Shown: positions 33,060 to 41,729, numbered from the stretch's first letter. The stretch: 64,000 nt of DNA from Actinocatenispora comari (GCF_017312725.1 NZ_BOPO01000107.1:1-64000); one strand, 5' to 3'. Notes: generated from the letters alone by a model not told the origin. Translations and numbers: made by a program.

Positions 33060-34007
33060 ATGCGGGTATTCGTCGCCGGAGCGACCGGCGTGGTCGGTCG
33101 CCAGCTGCTGCCGTTGCTGGCCGAGGTGGGTCACGAGCCGATCGGGATGGCGCGTACGGCCGCGGCGGCCGACCGGGTCCGGGAGCTCGGCGGCCGGCCG
33201 GTACGGGCCGACGCGCTGGACCCGGACGGGGTCGCCCAGGCCGTCCGGACCACCGCACCGGACGCCATCGTCAACATGCTGACCGCGATCCCGGCGAAGC
33301 TGGACGTCCGGCACACGGCGCGAGATTTCGCCGCCACCAACCGGCTGCGTACCGAGGGGACCCGGAATCTGCTCGCGGCGGCCGAGCGCACCGGGGTGGC
33401 GCGGGTGATCGCGCAGGGGCTGGCCTACGCGTACGAACCGGCGGACGGGGTGGCGAACGAGGACGCGCCGCTGTGGGCGAACCCGCCGGCGCAGTTCGTC
33501 CCGATCCTCGCCGCGCTGCGCGAGCTGGAACGGCAGACCACTGCGGCCGGCGGCCTGGTGCTGCGGCTCGGCCACCTGTACGGGCCGGGGTCGGCGTTCG
33601 CCGCGGACGGCCAGTTCACCCAGCAGGTGCGCGCCGGCAAGCTGCCGGTCGTCGGCGGCGGTACGGCCACGTTCTCGTTCCTGCACGGCGCGGACGCCGC
33701 CAGCGCGATCGTCGCCGCGCTCGACCGGCCGGTACGCGGCGTGCTGAACGTGGTCGACGACGACCCCGCGCCGGCCCGCGAGTGGATCCCGGCGCTGGCC
33801 CGGATCGTCGGCGGCCGCACACCGATGCGACTGCCCGCCGCGCTGGCCCGGCCGGCGATCGGCGGGTGGGGCGTGGCGTTCATGACCCGGCTGCGCGGCG
33901 CCGACAACGCCCGCGCCCGGCTGTCGCTGGACTGGCGCCCGCGGTACGCGTCGTGGCGGGACGGCTTCGCCGCCGAGTTGACCAGGACCGCCGATGTCTC
34001 CGCATGA
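33060..34007 (+). CDS. NAD-dependent epimerase/dehydratase, ECF41 partner
   Basis: 315 residues. Rossmann motif GATGVVGRQLL (8-18), an extended SDR fold with YAYEPADG and LRLGHLYGPGSAF. The catalytic Tyr-x3-Lys is not clear, as in atypical SDRs that bind a cofactor without classical chemistry. It is the oxidoreductase/epimerase (COE) gene that usually precedes an ECF41 sigma gene, and it overlaps that gene by 14 bp. ATG with GGAGGAACC upstream. Confidence 0.92.
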   Translation: MRVFVAGATGVVGRQLLPLLAEVGHEPIGMARTAAAADRVRELGGRPVRADALDPDGVAQAVRTTAPDAIVNMLTAIPAKLDVRHTARDFAATNRLRTEGTRNLLAAAERTGVARVIAQGLAYAYEPADGVANEDAPLWANPPAQFVPILAALRELERQTTAAGGLVLRLGHLYGPGSAFAADGQFTQQVRAGKLPVVGGGTATFSFLHGADAASAIVAALDRPVRGVLNVVDDDPAPAREWIPALARIVGGRTPMRLPAALARPAIGGWGVAFMTRLRGADNARARLSLDWRPRYASWRDGFAAELTRTADVSA

Positions 34008-34872
34008 TGGGGTGGTGAGCGACGAGTTCGAGGACCACCGCCGGCTGCTGCTCGGCCTCGGGTACCGGATGACCGGCAGCATGTGGGACGCCGAGGACCT
34101 GGTGCAGGAGGCGTACCTGCGGTGGCGCCGCACCGATCGCGGCCAGGTACGGGACGTGCGCGCGTTCCTGCTGACCGTGGTGTCCCGGCTCGCGCTGGAC
34201 CAGCTGCGCTCCGCGCGGGCGAAGCGGGAGACCTACCCCGGGCCGTGGCTGCCGGAGCCGGTCGCCACCGACGCGCTCGACCCGCTGGACACCGCCGAGC
34301 TGCGCGACACCGTCTCGTACGCGACGATGCACCTGCTGGAGCGGCTGTCCCCGCCGGAGCGCGCGGTGTTCCTGCTGCGCGAGGCGTTCGCCCTGCCGTA
34401 CGACCAGATCGCCGGGATGCTCGACCTGACCGCCGGTGCCTGCCGGCAGATGCACCACCGGGCCACCCGGCGGCTCGCCGACGGCCCGGACCGGTTCCAG
34501 CCGTCGGCGGACGAGCACCGGGAGATCCTGACCAGGTTCCTCGCCGCCGCCCGCAGCGGCGACACGACCGAGCTGACCGCGCTGCTCGCCGAGGACGTCA
34601 CCGCCTGGAACGACGGCGGCGGGAAGGTACGCGCCGCGCTCCGGCCAGTGTTCGGCCGGGACAACGTGCTCGCGTTCGTGGCCGGGCTGGTCGCCCGGTA
34701 CCCGATCGAGACGACGGAGATCGTCGAGGTGAACGGCTCGGTGGCATTGCGGCTGGCCATCGACGGCGGCCACCAGGTCGTCACGGCGTCCGTACGGGAC
34801 GGGCGGATCCACGACCTGTTCGCGGTGCTCAACCCCGACAAGTTGCGGCACGTCGACCCGGGCACCGGCTGA
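33994..34872 (+). CDS. ECF41-family sigma factor with C-terminal SnoaL-like domain
   Basis: 292 residues. Region 2: GYRMTGSMWDAEDLVQEAYL; region 4: LSPPERAVFLLREAFALPYD and ITGACRQMHHRATRRL-like text. The C-terminal SnoaL-like domain carries the ECF41 signatures WLPEP (linker), DGGGK and NPDKL. In ECF41 proteins this fused domain replaces an anti-sigma factor and both inhibits and activates. ATG at 33994 overlaps the epimerase gene; GTG at 34012 or 34015 (V-S-D-E-F) are alternatives. Confidence 0.94.
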   Translation: MSPHDGVVSDEFEDHRRLLLGLGYRMTGSMWDAEDLVQEAYLRWRRTDRGQVRDVRAFLLTVVSRLALDQLRSARAKRETYPGPWLPEPVATDALDPLDTAELRDTVSYATMHLLERLSPPERAVFLLREAFALPYDQIAGMLDLTAGACRQMHHRATRRLADGPDRFQPSADEHREILTRFLAAARSGDTTELTALLAEDVTAWNDGGGKVRAALRPVFGRDNVLAFVAGLVARYPIETTEIVEVNGSVALRLAIDGGHQVVTASVRDGRIHDLFAVLNPDKLRHVDPGTG

Positions 34873-35217
34873 TCGGGCCGGGGGCTTCGCGCGGTGCCGC
34901 GACGGCGCGGTGGCGCCGCTCGGCCGGGCGCAGCGCCGGACGCTGTCAGCGTCGTTCGCGCTGACAGGCGGGTCACGTGCCGGTTTCGATCGTGGTCCGG
35001 GCGGACGGTCCGCGGCTACCGTCCGGTGCGGGCGAGCACGGTGCCGGCCGACCGGCACGCCTCCGGAACATCCACAGTGGACAGACGGGGATGGGCCGCA
35101 CCGAACGTCCGGGACCGGTCGCCGGGACCGACGGCGCGAGCCGTCGCGTCGAGCGCCGCACGCCGGCGCCAGGTGTCCCACCACGTTCGAGACCACGACA
35201 CGCCACGGGGAGAGTTC
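34873..35217. other. Intergenic region with one inverted repeat
   Basis: 345 bp without a credible gene. CTGTCAGCG-TCGTTCG-CGCTGACAG is a perfect 9-bp inverted repeat at 34943-34967, about 70 bp after the sigma gene, usable as a terminator or operator. A TCCAC-A-GTGGA palindrome lies near 35070. No clear promoter for the secreted protein was found. Confidence 0.5.
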
Positions 35218-36834
35218 ATGCGCAAACGGATCCAGTTCGCGATGGCGGCGGTGGTGGCGATCACCGCCGCCCTGGCCGCGACCGTGCCGGCGGGCGCGAC
35301 AGCGACCGTGCCGGCGGGCGCGACGGCGACCGTACCGGCCAGCGCGACCGCGGGCGCTACGGCGGGCGACACCCCGACGTTCCACGACTCGTTCGACGGC
35401 GCCCACGACGCCGACCCGGGGTACGGGTTGAACGACGGCCTGGCCGACCGGCAGGGCACCGGCGGCGTGACGTACACCCGGGTGTCCGGTCTGTGGAACA
35501 CCGGCACCGCACCGCGACCGTGGTACTCGCAGGTCAACCACCCCGAGCACGCCGACACCCTGTCGTTCTTCCAGGGCACCTCGGCGGTCCGGATGGACGC
35601 GCCGGTGGTCGCCACCGACGACGCCACGTCGGTGTCGGCGACCCTGACGCCCGTGGTGGGCAGCACCACCTCGGGTGCCTGGTCCTCGATCGTGCTCAGC
35701 CACGACGCGAGGAGCTGGGGCTACGTCAGCAACGCCGACGTGGACCTGTCGGTACTCGTGCGGTCCGACGGGAGCGTCCAGGTGTTCCAGGCCGGCACCC
35801 TGGTGCGCAACCTCCCCGACTTCGCGTCCGGTGGCACCTACCGGGTGAGGCTCTCGGTGGCCGGGCAGACGCTCCACCTCAGCGTCGACGACGCCACCAC
35901 GACGGTGCCGCTGCCGGCGGCGGTGCCGGACCGGACCTGGCTGTACCTCGGCCGGTACGGCAGCAACGAGACGGACGTCTCCACGGTCGACGACCTGGCG
36001 GCCGGGGCGGTCGACAGCACCGCGCTGCGCCGGCCGGCCGGCTCGCACCTGCGCTACACCGGCTACTTCGCGGCGCGCCAGACCCGCGACGGCGGCAACC
36101 ACCTGGACGAGGTCGCCGGGCGCTCGAACCTCGACTTCGTCACCATCAGCGACGCCGACAAGTACCGGCCGGAGGAACTGGAACACTGCGCGCCGAAGTC
36201 CTGCGTGGTCTACACCGGCAACGAGTTCTTCCAGTGCTCGTCCACCGCCTGCCCGCTGTACCCGAACGCGGCGGACCGCTGGGCCACGCTCGCCGAGCAG
36301 GTCCGCCCGTACCTGGACCGGATCGCCGCGTTCTCCGTCCTCGACGAGCCGTACTGGCGGCACGCGAGCTACGACGACGTCGCCACCTCGGCGAGCCTGG
36401 TCAAGAAGACCTACCCGGACCTCCCGGTGCTGCTCAACGAGGCCGGACCCGCCGTCACCGACACGTTCCGGGTACCCGACCAGGTGGACTGGGTCGCGTT
36501 CGACTGGTACTGCCAGTCCCCGACCCGCATCGACGCGACCCTCGACACCCTCGAACGGCAGGTGCCGGACCGGCCCGGACGGGAGCTGTTCCTGTTCGCC
36601 GAGGCGACCCCGATCTGCGCCGGCCAGACCGACCAGTCCGTGGCCGCCGGACTCGACCGGTACCGGCGGATCGCCGAGGCGCACCCGCGGGTGGCCGGCC
36701 TGCTCCTGTTCGGGCCGTGGACCGGAGTCGGCCCCGACTCGCCGGGGCCCGGGAAGCCGACCCCGTCGCAGTACCCGCTGTCCACCGACGCGCAGGAGCG
36801 GCTGGCGGCGCGCATCCTCGGTGACACCAACTGA
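35218..36834 (+). CDS. Secreted two-domain protein, lectin-like plus TIM-barrel-like
   Basis: 538 residues. Signal peptide: MRKRIQFAMAAVVAITAALA followed by three tandem ATVPAGAT-type repeats that carry the likely cleavage site. Residues about 55-250 form a beta-rich domain (FHDSFDGAHDADPGYGLNDG and SWGYVSNADVDLSVLVRSDG) like concanavalin-type carbohydrate binders. Residues about 270-538 look like a glycosidase-type barrel (HLRYTGYFAARQTRDGGNHL, DFVTISDADKY, FSVLDEPYWRH, DWVAFDWYCQSPT, LFLFAEATPICAG) with paired cysteines. The Asp-Glu in SVLDEP and Glu in FAEA are plausible catalytic acids. Family and substrate are not recognised. Confidence 0.8.
   Translation: MRKRIQFAMAAVVAITAALAATVPAGATATVPAGATATVPASATAGATAGDTPTFHDSFDGAHDADPGYGLNDGLADRQGTGGVTYTRVSGLWNTGTAPRPWYSQVNHPEHADTLSFFQGTSAVRMDAPVVATDDATSVSATLTPVVGSTTSGAWSSIVLSHDARSWGYVSNADVDLSVLVRSDGSVQVFQAGTLVRNLPDFASGGTYRVRLSVAGQTLHLSVDDATTTVPLPAAVPDRTWLYLGRYGSNETDVSTVDDLAAGAVDSTALRRPAGSHLRYTGYFAARQTRDGGNHLDEVAGRSNLDFVTISDADKYRPEELEHCAPKSCVVYTGNEFFQCSSTACPLYPNAADRWATLAEQVRPYLDRIAAFSVLDEPYWRHASYDDVATSASLVKKTYPDLPVLLNEAGPAVTDTFRVPDQVDWVAFDWYCQSPTRIDATLDTLERQVPDRPGRELFLFAEATPICAGQTDQSVAAGLDRYRRIAEAHPRVAGLLLFGPWTGVGPDSPGPGKPTPSQYPLSTDAQERLAARILGDTN
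35281..35352. repeat. Three in-frame 24-bp repeats in the signal-peptide region
   Basis: Units ACCGTGCCGGCGGGCGCGAC plus four bases at 35281, 35305 and 35329, the first two differing at one base. Each encodes eight residues (TVPAGATA type), so copy number changes the length after the signal helix without frameshift. Confidence 0.9.
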
Positions 36835-36943
36835 CCTCTCGCACTCGGGCGATGGCCGACCCGCCACCGCACGACGCCGGCACGCCTTCCCGTGCCCTCG
36901 CGGGCCGGCCGCCGGCCCAGGCCGGGCCCGGCAGCCGGTCGGC

Positions 36944-37007
36944 CGCTCCCGTTCGGCCGCAGAGCTGGCCCGGCCCGGTCCCGTTCGACCGCAGAGATGG
37001 CCCGGCT
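36944..37007. repeat. Tandem 32-bp duplication upstream of MFS gene
   Basis: Two imperfect 32-bp units of the form CGGTCCCGTTCGACCGCAGA plus 12 bases, starting at 36944 and 36976, in the 199-bp gap before the MFS start at 37034. Confidence 0.8.
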
Positions 37008-37033
37008 GCCCTCCGTGCGTCAGGATGGGGGGC

Positions 37034-38653
37034 ATGTCCTGGCTGCGTCCGGTTGCCGTCGTACTGCGGTTGATCGTGCGCGGTGTGACCGGAGTCGTCG
37101 GCGGGGTCGAGTGGCTGACCCGCAAGACGGCGGGCCGGGTGCGGTCCGCGCGCGACCGCGGCGGCGCCGGCGACACCGGGATGATCCGGCTGCTCGACCT
37201 GCACGCCGCCTCCTGCGCGGGCGACGCGCTGGTCGCGATCGGCCTGGCCGGCACGATCTTCTTCGCCGGTGCCACCAGCGACGCCCGCACCAAGGTCGCG
37301 CTGTACCTGCTCGTCACGATGGCGCCGTTCGCGGTGCTGGCACCGGTGGTCGGCCCGCTGCTCGACCGGTTCCGGCACGGCCGGCGGTACGCGCTCGCGG
37401 TGACGTTCCTCGGCCGGGCGTTCCTGGCCTGGGTGATCTCCGACCAGATGAACACGATCGCGCTCTACCCGGCCGCGTTCGGCGTGCTGGTGCTGTCCCG
37501 CTCGTACGGGGTGGCCCGGTCGGCGGCGGTGCCCCGGCTGCTGCCCCGCCGGCTCGGCCTGGTCGAGGCCGGCGCCCGCGCGTCCCTGTTCGGTACGGTC
37601 GCCGGCGGGGTCATCGGCGCGATCGGGGTGGCGTTGGCCTGGTTCGGGCCGCAGTGGCCGCTGCGGCTGGCAACGGTGGTGTTCGTGTTCGGCATGGTGG
37701 TGGCGCTGCGGCTGCCACCGAAGGCCGACTCCGAGCCGCCGGAGACGCCGCCGCGCATCTTCCAGGTGTTCCGCTCGGTCGGGGTCAAGGTGCTGACCGG
37801 CCGGCTGGTGTGGGCCGCGCTCGCCGGCAGCGCCACCCTGCGCGCCGGGTACGGCTTCCTCACCCTGTTCTTCGCGTTCCGGATCCGGGAGGGCGACTTC
37901 GCGCTGCGCGTCGCCGGGTACCGGCTGCCGCAGACCGCGCTGCTCGCCGTGGTCGTCGGCGGTCTGGGCGTCGGCTCGTTCCTCGCCACCGCGGTGTGCA
38001 CCCGGCTGACCATCCGCCGTCCGCTGCTGTTGCAGGCGGTCGGGCTGGCGCTGACCGGCCTGGCCGGCGTCGCCGCCACGCTCTGGTACACCGCCTGGAC
38101 GGCGGCGGCCTTGTGCCTGCTCACCGCGTTCTGCTCGGGGGTGGCGAAGCTGTCGGTGGACGCGATCATCCAGGAGCGCATCGGCGAGAAGCTGCGGGCC
38201 TCGGCGTTCTCGCACTCGGAGACGCTGCTGATGCTGGCGTTCGTGTTCGGTGGCGCGATCGGTCTGATCCCGCTCGGTGGTACCACCGGGGTCGCGATCC
38301 TCGCCGCCGGCGTGCTGGCCGCCGCGGTGCGGGTCGGCTGGTGGGCCCGGTCGCTGCGGGCCGAGCGGCTGCGCGGGGTCCCGCACCGGACTCCGGAAGA
38401 CGAGATCCCGACCGAACGGGTCGAGCCGTCGCCGCGGGCCGACCGCGCCGGGCCGCGTCCGGGTACCGAGCGGGCCGGGGCCGAGCGGGGTGGCGCGCGG
38501 CGCGGTGACACCGATCAGGGTTCGGCGGCCGGGGCGACCCGGCGGATGCCGGGCGCGACCACCTCGGCCGCCGACGAGTCGGACACCGAGCCGCTCGTCC
38601 CACCCGGCTACCACCTCTACCGCCCGCACCGCGACACCCCGCCGGAAAGCTGA
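37034..38653 (+). CDS. MFS-type membrane protein (Rv0876c-like)
   Basis: 539 residues with 10-12 helices. Residues 1-40 are a charged, amphipathic lead; the first helix region is MIRLLDLHAASCAGDALVAI. The last 110 residues are a disordered hydrophilic tail (TPEDEIPTERVEPSPRADRA on) ending in YHLYRPH. The body resembles the conserved actinobacterial Rv0876c-type MFS proteins, which have long soluble tails and unknown substrates. ATG with GGGGGG 2-7 nt upstream. Confidence 0.88.
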   Translation: MSWLRPVAVVLRLIVRGVTGVVGGVEWLTRKTAGRVRSARDRGGAGDTGMIRLLDLHAASCAGDALVAIGLAGTIFFAGATSDARTKVALYLLVTMAPFAVLAPVVGPLLDRFRHGRRYALAVTFLGRAFLAWVISDQMNTIALYPAAFGVLVLSRSYGVARSAAVPRLLPRRLGLVEAGARASLFGTVAGGVIGAIGVALAWFGPQWPLRLATVVFVFGMVVALRLPPKADSEPPETPPRIFQVFRSVGVKVLTGRLVWAALAGSATLRAGYGFLTLFFAFRIREGDFALRVAGYRLPQTALLAVVVGGLGVGSFLATAVCTRLTIRRPLLLQAVGLALTGLAGVAATLWYTAWTAAALCLLTAFCSGVAKLSVDAIIQERIGEKLRASAFSHSETLLMLAFVFGGAIGLIPLGGTTGVAILAAGVLAAAVRVGWWARSLRAERLRGVPHRTPEDEIPTERVEPSPRADRAGPRPGTERAGAERGGARRGDTDQGSAAGATRRMPGATTSAADESDTEPLVPPGYHLYRPHRDTPPES

Positions 38654-38657
38654 CCAC

Positions 38658-38686
38658 CACGCCGGGCACGTGACGTGCCCGGCGTG
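38658..38686. terminator. 29-bp palindrome between convergent genes
   Basis: CACGCCGGGCACGT - G - ACGTGCCCGGCGTG is a perfect 14-bp inverted repeat. It starts 4 bp after the MFS stop and lies 47 bp beyond the end of the convergent NmrA-like gene, so it can terminate both. Confidence 0.75.
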
Positions 38687-38732
38687 CCGCAGCGCACCGC
38701 GGTCGCCGCGCGGCGGGCTGCTCGCGGCCGGT

Positions 38733-39482
38733 TCAGCGCTGCTGGGTGGCGAGCCAGTCGTCGAAGGAGGTCGGCGCGATCTCGGCGTCCGGGCCGGGCA
38801 GCAGCACCTCGCCGGCCATGGAGGCGTCGAAGATCCCGTTCTGCCAGGTCGGTACCAGCCGGATCGACTCACCGCGGGCCGCGAACGTGCGCCGCGCCAT
38901 GTCGACCATGTCCTCGGTCGTCGGCCCGGCGAGGTTGCGGTACCGCCCGACCGGCGCGCCGGTGGCGACCCGGGCCAGGACCGCGGAGACGTCGGCCGGG
39001 TCGACCGGCTGCAGCAGCAGCGGCGCGATCGGCGCCACCCCGTCCACCGCGAGCCAGCCCGCGACCATCGCCGCGAAGTCGTGGAACTGGGTCGCCGGCA
39101 CGATGCTGTACGGGACCGGGCCGGCCGCGACGACGTCCTCCTGCGCGCGCTTGCCCGCGTAGTGCGCGTTGCCGGGCACGTCGTGCACCCCGGCGATGGA
39201 CAGCACGACGTGGTGGCCGACCCCCGCCCGCTGCTCGGCGGCGAGCAGGGTGGTGCTCGCGGTGGTGAAGAACCCGACTGTCTCGGCCTCCTCGGTGGAC
39301 TCGTTGCTCGTCACGTCGAGCACCGCGTCGGCACCGGCGAGGGCGGCGTCCAGCCCGTCCCCGGTGCGTACGTCGACGCCGTGCGTGCGGCTCATCGGGA
39401 CGACCTGGTGGCCGGCCCGGGTCAGCGCATCCTGCACCAGGGTGCCGATGTGGCCGGAGGCTCCGGCAACGGCGATCCGCAT
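38733..39482 (-). CDS. NmrA-like NAD(P)-binding protein, RsrR target
   Basis: 249 residues. Rossmann motif VAGASGHIGTLVQDAL (5-20), then GADAVLDVTSN and HVVLSIAGVHDVPGNAHYAG, the NmrA/atypical SDR pattern; PYSIVPATQFHDFAAMVAGW follows. It binds a dinucleotide and may act as a redox-sensing regulator or a reductase. It is divergent from an RsrR-like Rrf2 regulator, as in Streptomyces venezuelae, where the NmrA-like gene is the main RsrR target. ATG at 39482 with GGGAG 7 nt upstream. Confidence 0.9.
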   Translation of the reverse strand: MRIAVAGASGHIGTLVQDALTRAGHQVVPMSRTHGVDVRTGDGLDAALAGADAVLDVTSNESTEEAETVGFFTTASTTLLAAEQRAGVGHHVVLSIAGVHDVPGNAHYAGKRAQEDVVAAGPVPYSIVPATQFHDFAAMVAGWLAVDGVAPIAPLLLQPVDPADVSAVLARVATGAPVGRYRNLAGPTTEDMVDMARRTFAARGESIRLVPTWQNGIFDASMAGEVLLPGPDAEIAPTSFDDWLATQQR

Positions 39483-39495
39483 CTGCCCACTCCCA

Positions 39496-39520
39496 ATCAT
39501 GGATATCGTAGATCCATAAT
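39496..39520. promoter_or_regulatory. Putative RsrR operator, 11-3-11 inverted repeat
   Basis: ATCATGGATAT - CGT - AGATCCATAAT: 9 of 11 positions pair. It lies between the two divergent start codons and overlaps the promoter of the regulator (TATGCT at 39534-39539). The 11-3-11 format matches the class 1 sites described for RsrR. Confidence 0.65.
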
Positions 39521-39545
39521 AGTAGAGCACGGCTATGCTGGCCGG

Positions 39546-40019
39546 GTGAAGCTGCCGGAAAGCTGCGAATGGGTGCTGCACTGCGCCGCCGCGCTGGCCC
39601 AACTGCCCCCCGCGGACACCGCGAGCACCGGCCAGCTCGCCGAACACTTCGGCGTGCCCGCGCCCTACCTGGCCAAGCAGCTGGCGCACCTGGTCCGCGC
39701 CGGCGTGCTGGCCGCGTCGACCGGACCGCGCGGCGGGTTCCGGCTCGCCCGGCCGGCGGAGCGCATCACCGTGCTCGACGTGGTCGAGGCGGTCGACGGC
39801 GGCACCGACCCGTACCAGTGCCGCGAGCTGCGGCAGCAGGGCCGCGGGGCGGCACCCGCCGAGGAGTGCACCGAACCCTGCGCGCTGGCCGCCACCATGC
39901 GCGCCGCGCACGACGCCTGGCGGGCCAGCCTGGCCGCCGTCAGCCTCGCCGACATCGTCGGTACGCTCCCGGCCGAGATCCCGGAGCGCACCCGCCGGCT
40001 GCTCTCCCGCCCCCGCTGA
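39546..40019 (+). CDS. rsrR: Rrf2-family redox regulator, RsrR-like
   Basis: 157 residues. Winged helix with STGQLAEHFGVPAPYLAKQL and RAGVLAASTGPRGGFRLARP (Rrf2 signature), then the cysteine loop QCRELRQQGRGAAPAEECTE plus PC: Cys92, Cys108, Cys112. Glu8 and His12 are also present. In RsrR of Streptomyces venezuelae a [2Fe-2S] cluster is held by two Cys, a Glu and a His in the same N-terminal and loop regions, so this set fits that unusual coordination. GTG at 39546, 6 nt after a TATGCT -10 box, so leaderless. It would repress the divergent NmrA-like gene according to redox state. Confidence 0.88.
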   Translation: MKLPESCEWVLHCAAALAQLPPADTASTGQLAEHFGVPAPYLAKQLAHLVRAGVLAASTGPRGGFRLARPAERITVLDVVEAVDGGTDPYQCRELRQQGRGAAPAEECTEPCALAATMRAAHDAWRASLAAVSLADIVGTLPAEIPERTRRLLSRPR

Positions 40020-40169
40020 TCCACCCGGACCGGGACCGTCGCCGAGGCCGGACAGGCCGTGGCGAGCACTGCGCGGTGCGCGCCGCGACGCGCGGACCGC
40101 GCGGGGCCGGCTGCCCGCCGGGTCGTGGCGGCTGCGGGGGCGGTGCTGCGGCGGTGTTTGAATGGGCGG

Positions 40170-40835
40170 ATGCTGCCTCGCCTGCTGATCGCCACCGCGG
40201 TGGCCGCCGAACGCGACGCGGTGCTGGCCGGCCTCGGCGGCGCCACCGTACTGCCGGACCCGCTCGCGCCGAACGCCGCCGAGGTCACCGTCGTCGAGGT
40301 GGGCGTCGGGCCCACCCAGGCCGCCGCCGGTACCTCCCGGGAGATCGCCGTGGCCATCGCCGACAGCGCCCCGTACCAGGCGGTGATCTGCGCCGGGATC
40401 GCCGGCGCCTACCCCGGCCGGGCGCGGATCGGCGACATCGTGGTGGCGACCGCGAGCGTCGCCGCCGATCTCGGCGCCGAGTCACCGGGCGGCTTCATCC
40501 CGGTCGACGAGCTCGGCTTCGGCGTCAGCCGGTTCGCCGCCGACCCGACGCTGTTCCCCCCGCAGGCCGGGGCGATCAGCGGCGAGATCCTCTCCGTCAG
40601 TACCGCCACCGGCACCGCGGAGACCTGCGCCGCACTGACCACCCGGTACCCGGGGGCGGTCGCCGAGGCCATGGAAGGATTCGGGGTCGCGACGGCCGCG
40701 GCGCAGCAGGGCCTGCCGTTCGCGGAGGTGCGGGCGATCTCCAACCTGGTCGGCCCGCGCGACACCGCGAGCTGGCGGTTCGACCTCGCCCTGGCCGCCC
40801 TCACCAGGACTTTCTCCATCCAGGGGGTCGCATGA
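40170..40835 (+). CDS. mqnB: Futalosine hydrolase
   Basis: 221 residues of the nucleoside phosphorylase/hydrolase fold. LLIATAVAAERDAVLAGLGG at the start, VVEVGVGPTQAAAGTSREIA, CAGIAGAYPGRARIGDIVVA and the catalytic segment EAMEGFGVATAAAQQGLPFA then EVRAISNLVGPRD identify MqnB. It cleaves futalosine to dehypoxanthinylfutalosine in the futalosine route to menaquinone. ATG with TTGAAT exactly 6 nt upstream and no Shine-Dalgarno, suggesting a leaderless mRNA. mqnD follows 66 bp downstream. Confidence 0.95.
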   Translation: MLPRLLIATAVAAERDAVLAGLGGATVLPDPLAPNAAEVTVVEVGVGPTQAAAGTSREIAVAIADSAPYQAVICAGIAGAYPGRARIGDIVVATASVAADLGAESPGGFIPVDELGFGVSRFAADPTLFPPQAGAISGEILSVSTATGTAETCAALTTRYPGAVAEAMEGFGVATAAAQQGLPFAEVRAISNLVGPRDTASWRFDLALAALTRTFSIQGVA

Positions 40836-40876
40836 GCCAGCGCATCGTGGGCATCGCGCGGCTCGGCGCCTCCTGA
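40832..40876 (+). CDS. Possible 14-codon frame between mqnB and mqnD
   Basis: ATG overlaps the mqnB stop as ATGA and the frame reads MSQRIVGIARLGAS. It could couple translation through the gap or be chance. There is no Shine-Dalgarno of its own and no conserved feature. Confidence 0.2.
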   Translation: MSQRIVGIARLGAS

Positions 40877-40901
40877 GGGCTCCGACGAAGGAGGGGCGTT
40901 C

Positions 40902-41729
40902 ATGAGCAGCTATTCGCTGGCGTTCTCGCCGTGCCCGAACGACACGTTCGTGTTCCACGCGCTGGTGCACGGGCTGGTGCCGGGCGCACCGACGTTCGAC
41001 GTCACGTACGCGGACATCGACGTGACGAACAACGCCGCCGAGCGCGGCGCGTACGACCTGGTCAAGGTGAGCTACGCGGCGCTGCCGTGGCTGCTGGACT
41101 CCTACCGGCTGCTGCCGTGCGGCGGCGCGCTCGGCCGCGGCTGCGGCCCGCTGGTGCTGACCGCGGGCGCCGGCGCCGACCCGACCGCGCTGCGCGGCGC
41201 CACCGTCGCGGTGCCGAGCGACCGGTCCACCGCGTACCTGCTGTTCCGGCTGTGGGCGGCGGACTTCGCGCCGGCCCGGGTCGAGGTGGTGCCGTTCGAC
41301 ACGATCATGCCGGGCGTGGCCGCCGGCAGGTGGGACGCCGGCCTGGTGATCCACGAGGCCCGGTTCACCTACCAGGACCACGGCCTGACCAAGCTCGCCG
41401 ACCTGGGCGAGTGGTGGGAGCGGACGACCGGGCTGCCGATCCCGCTCGGTGCGATCCTGGCCCGCCGGGACACCGTCGACGCCGCCGCGGCGACCGAGTG
41501 GATCCGCGCCTCGGTCCGGTACGCCTGGGAGCGTCCCGAGGCGAGCCGCGACTTCGTGCTCGCGCACGCGCAGGAGATGGACCCGTCGGTGGCGCAGCAG
41601 CACATCGACCTGTACGTCAACCAGTTCACCGCCGACCTCGGCGACGAGGGCTACGCCGCCATCGACGGGCTGCTCTCCCGTGCCGTCGCCGCCGAGATCG
41701 TCCCGCCCCTCCCCCGCCCCCTCCGCTGA
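40902..41729 (+). CDS. mqnD: 1,4-dihydroxy-6-naphthoate synthase
   Basis: 275 residues of periplasmic-binding-protein-like fold. SLAFSPCPNDTFVFHALVHG at the start, DVTNNAAERGAYDLVKVSYA, LGRGCGPLVLTA, STAYLLFRLWA and VIHEARFTYQDHGLTKLADL with WWERTTGLPIPLGAI are the MqnD signatures. It converts cyclic de-hypoxanthine futalosine to 1,4-dihydroxy-6-naphthoate, a cytoplasmic step of menaquinone synthesis. ATG with GAAGGAGGGGCGTTC upstream. Finding both mqnB and mqnD means this organism uses the futalosine pathway, not classic Men enzymes alone. Confidence 0.96.
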   Translation: MSSYSLAFSPCPNDTFVFHALVHGLVPGAPTFDVTYADIDVTNNAAERGAYDLVKVSYAALPWLLDSYRLLPCGGALGRGCGPLVLTAGAGADPTALRGATVAVPSDRSTAYLLFRLWAADFAPARVEVVPFDTIMPGVAAGRWDAGLVIHEARFTYQDHGLTKLADLGEWWERTTGLPIPLGAILARRDTVDAAAATEWIRASVRYAWERPEASRDFVLAHAQEMDPSVAQQHIDLYVNQFTADLGDEGYAAIDGLLSRAVAAEIVPPLPRPLR

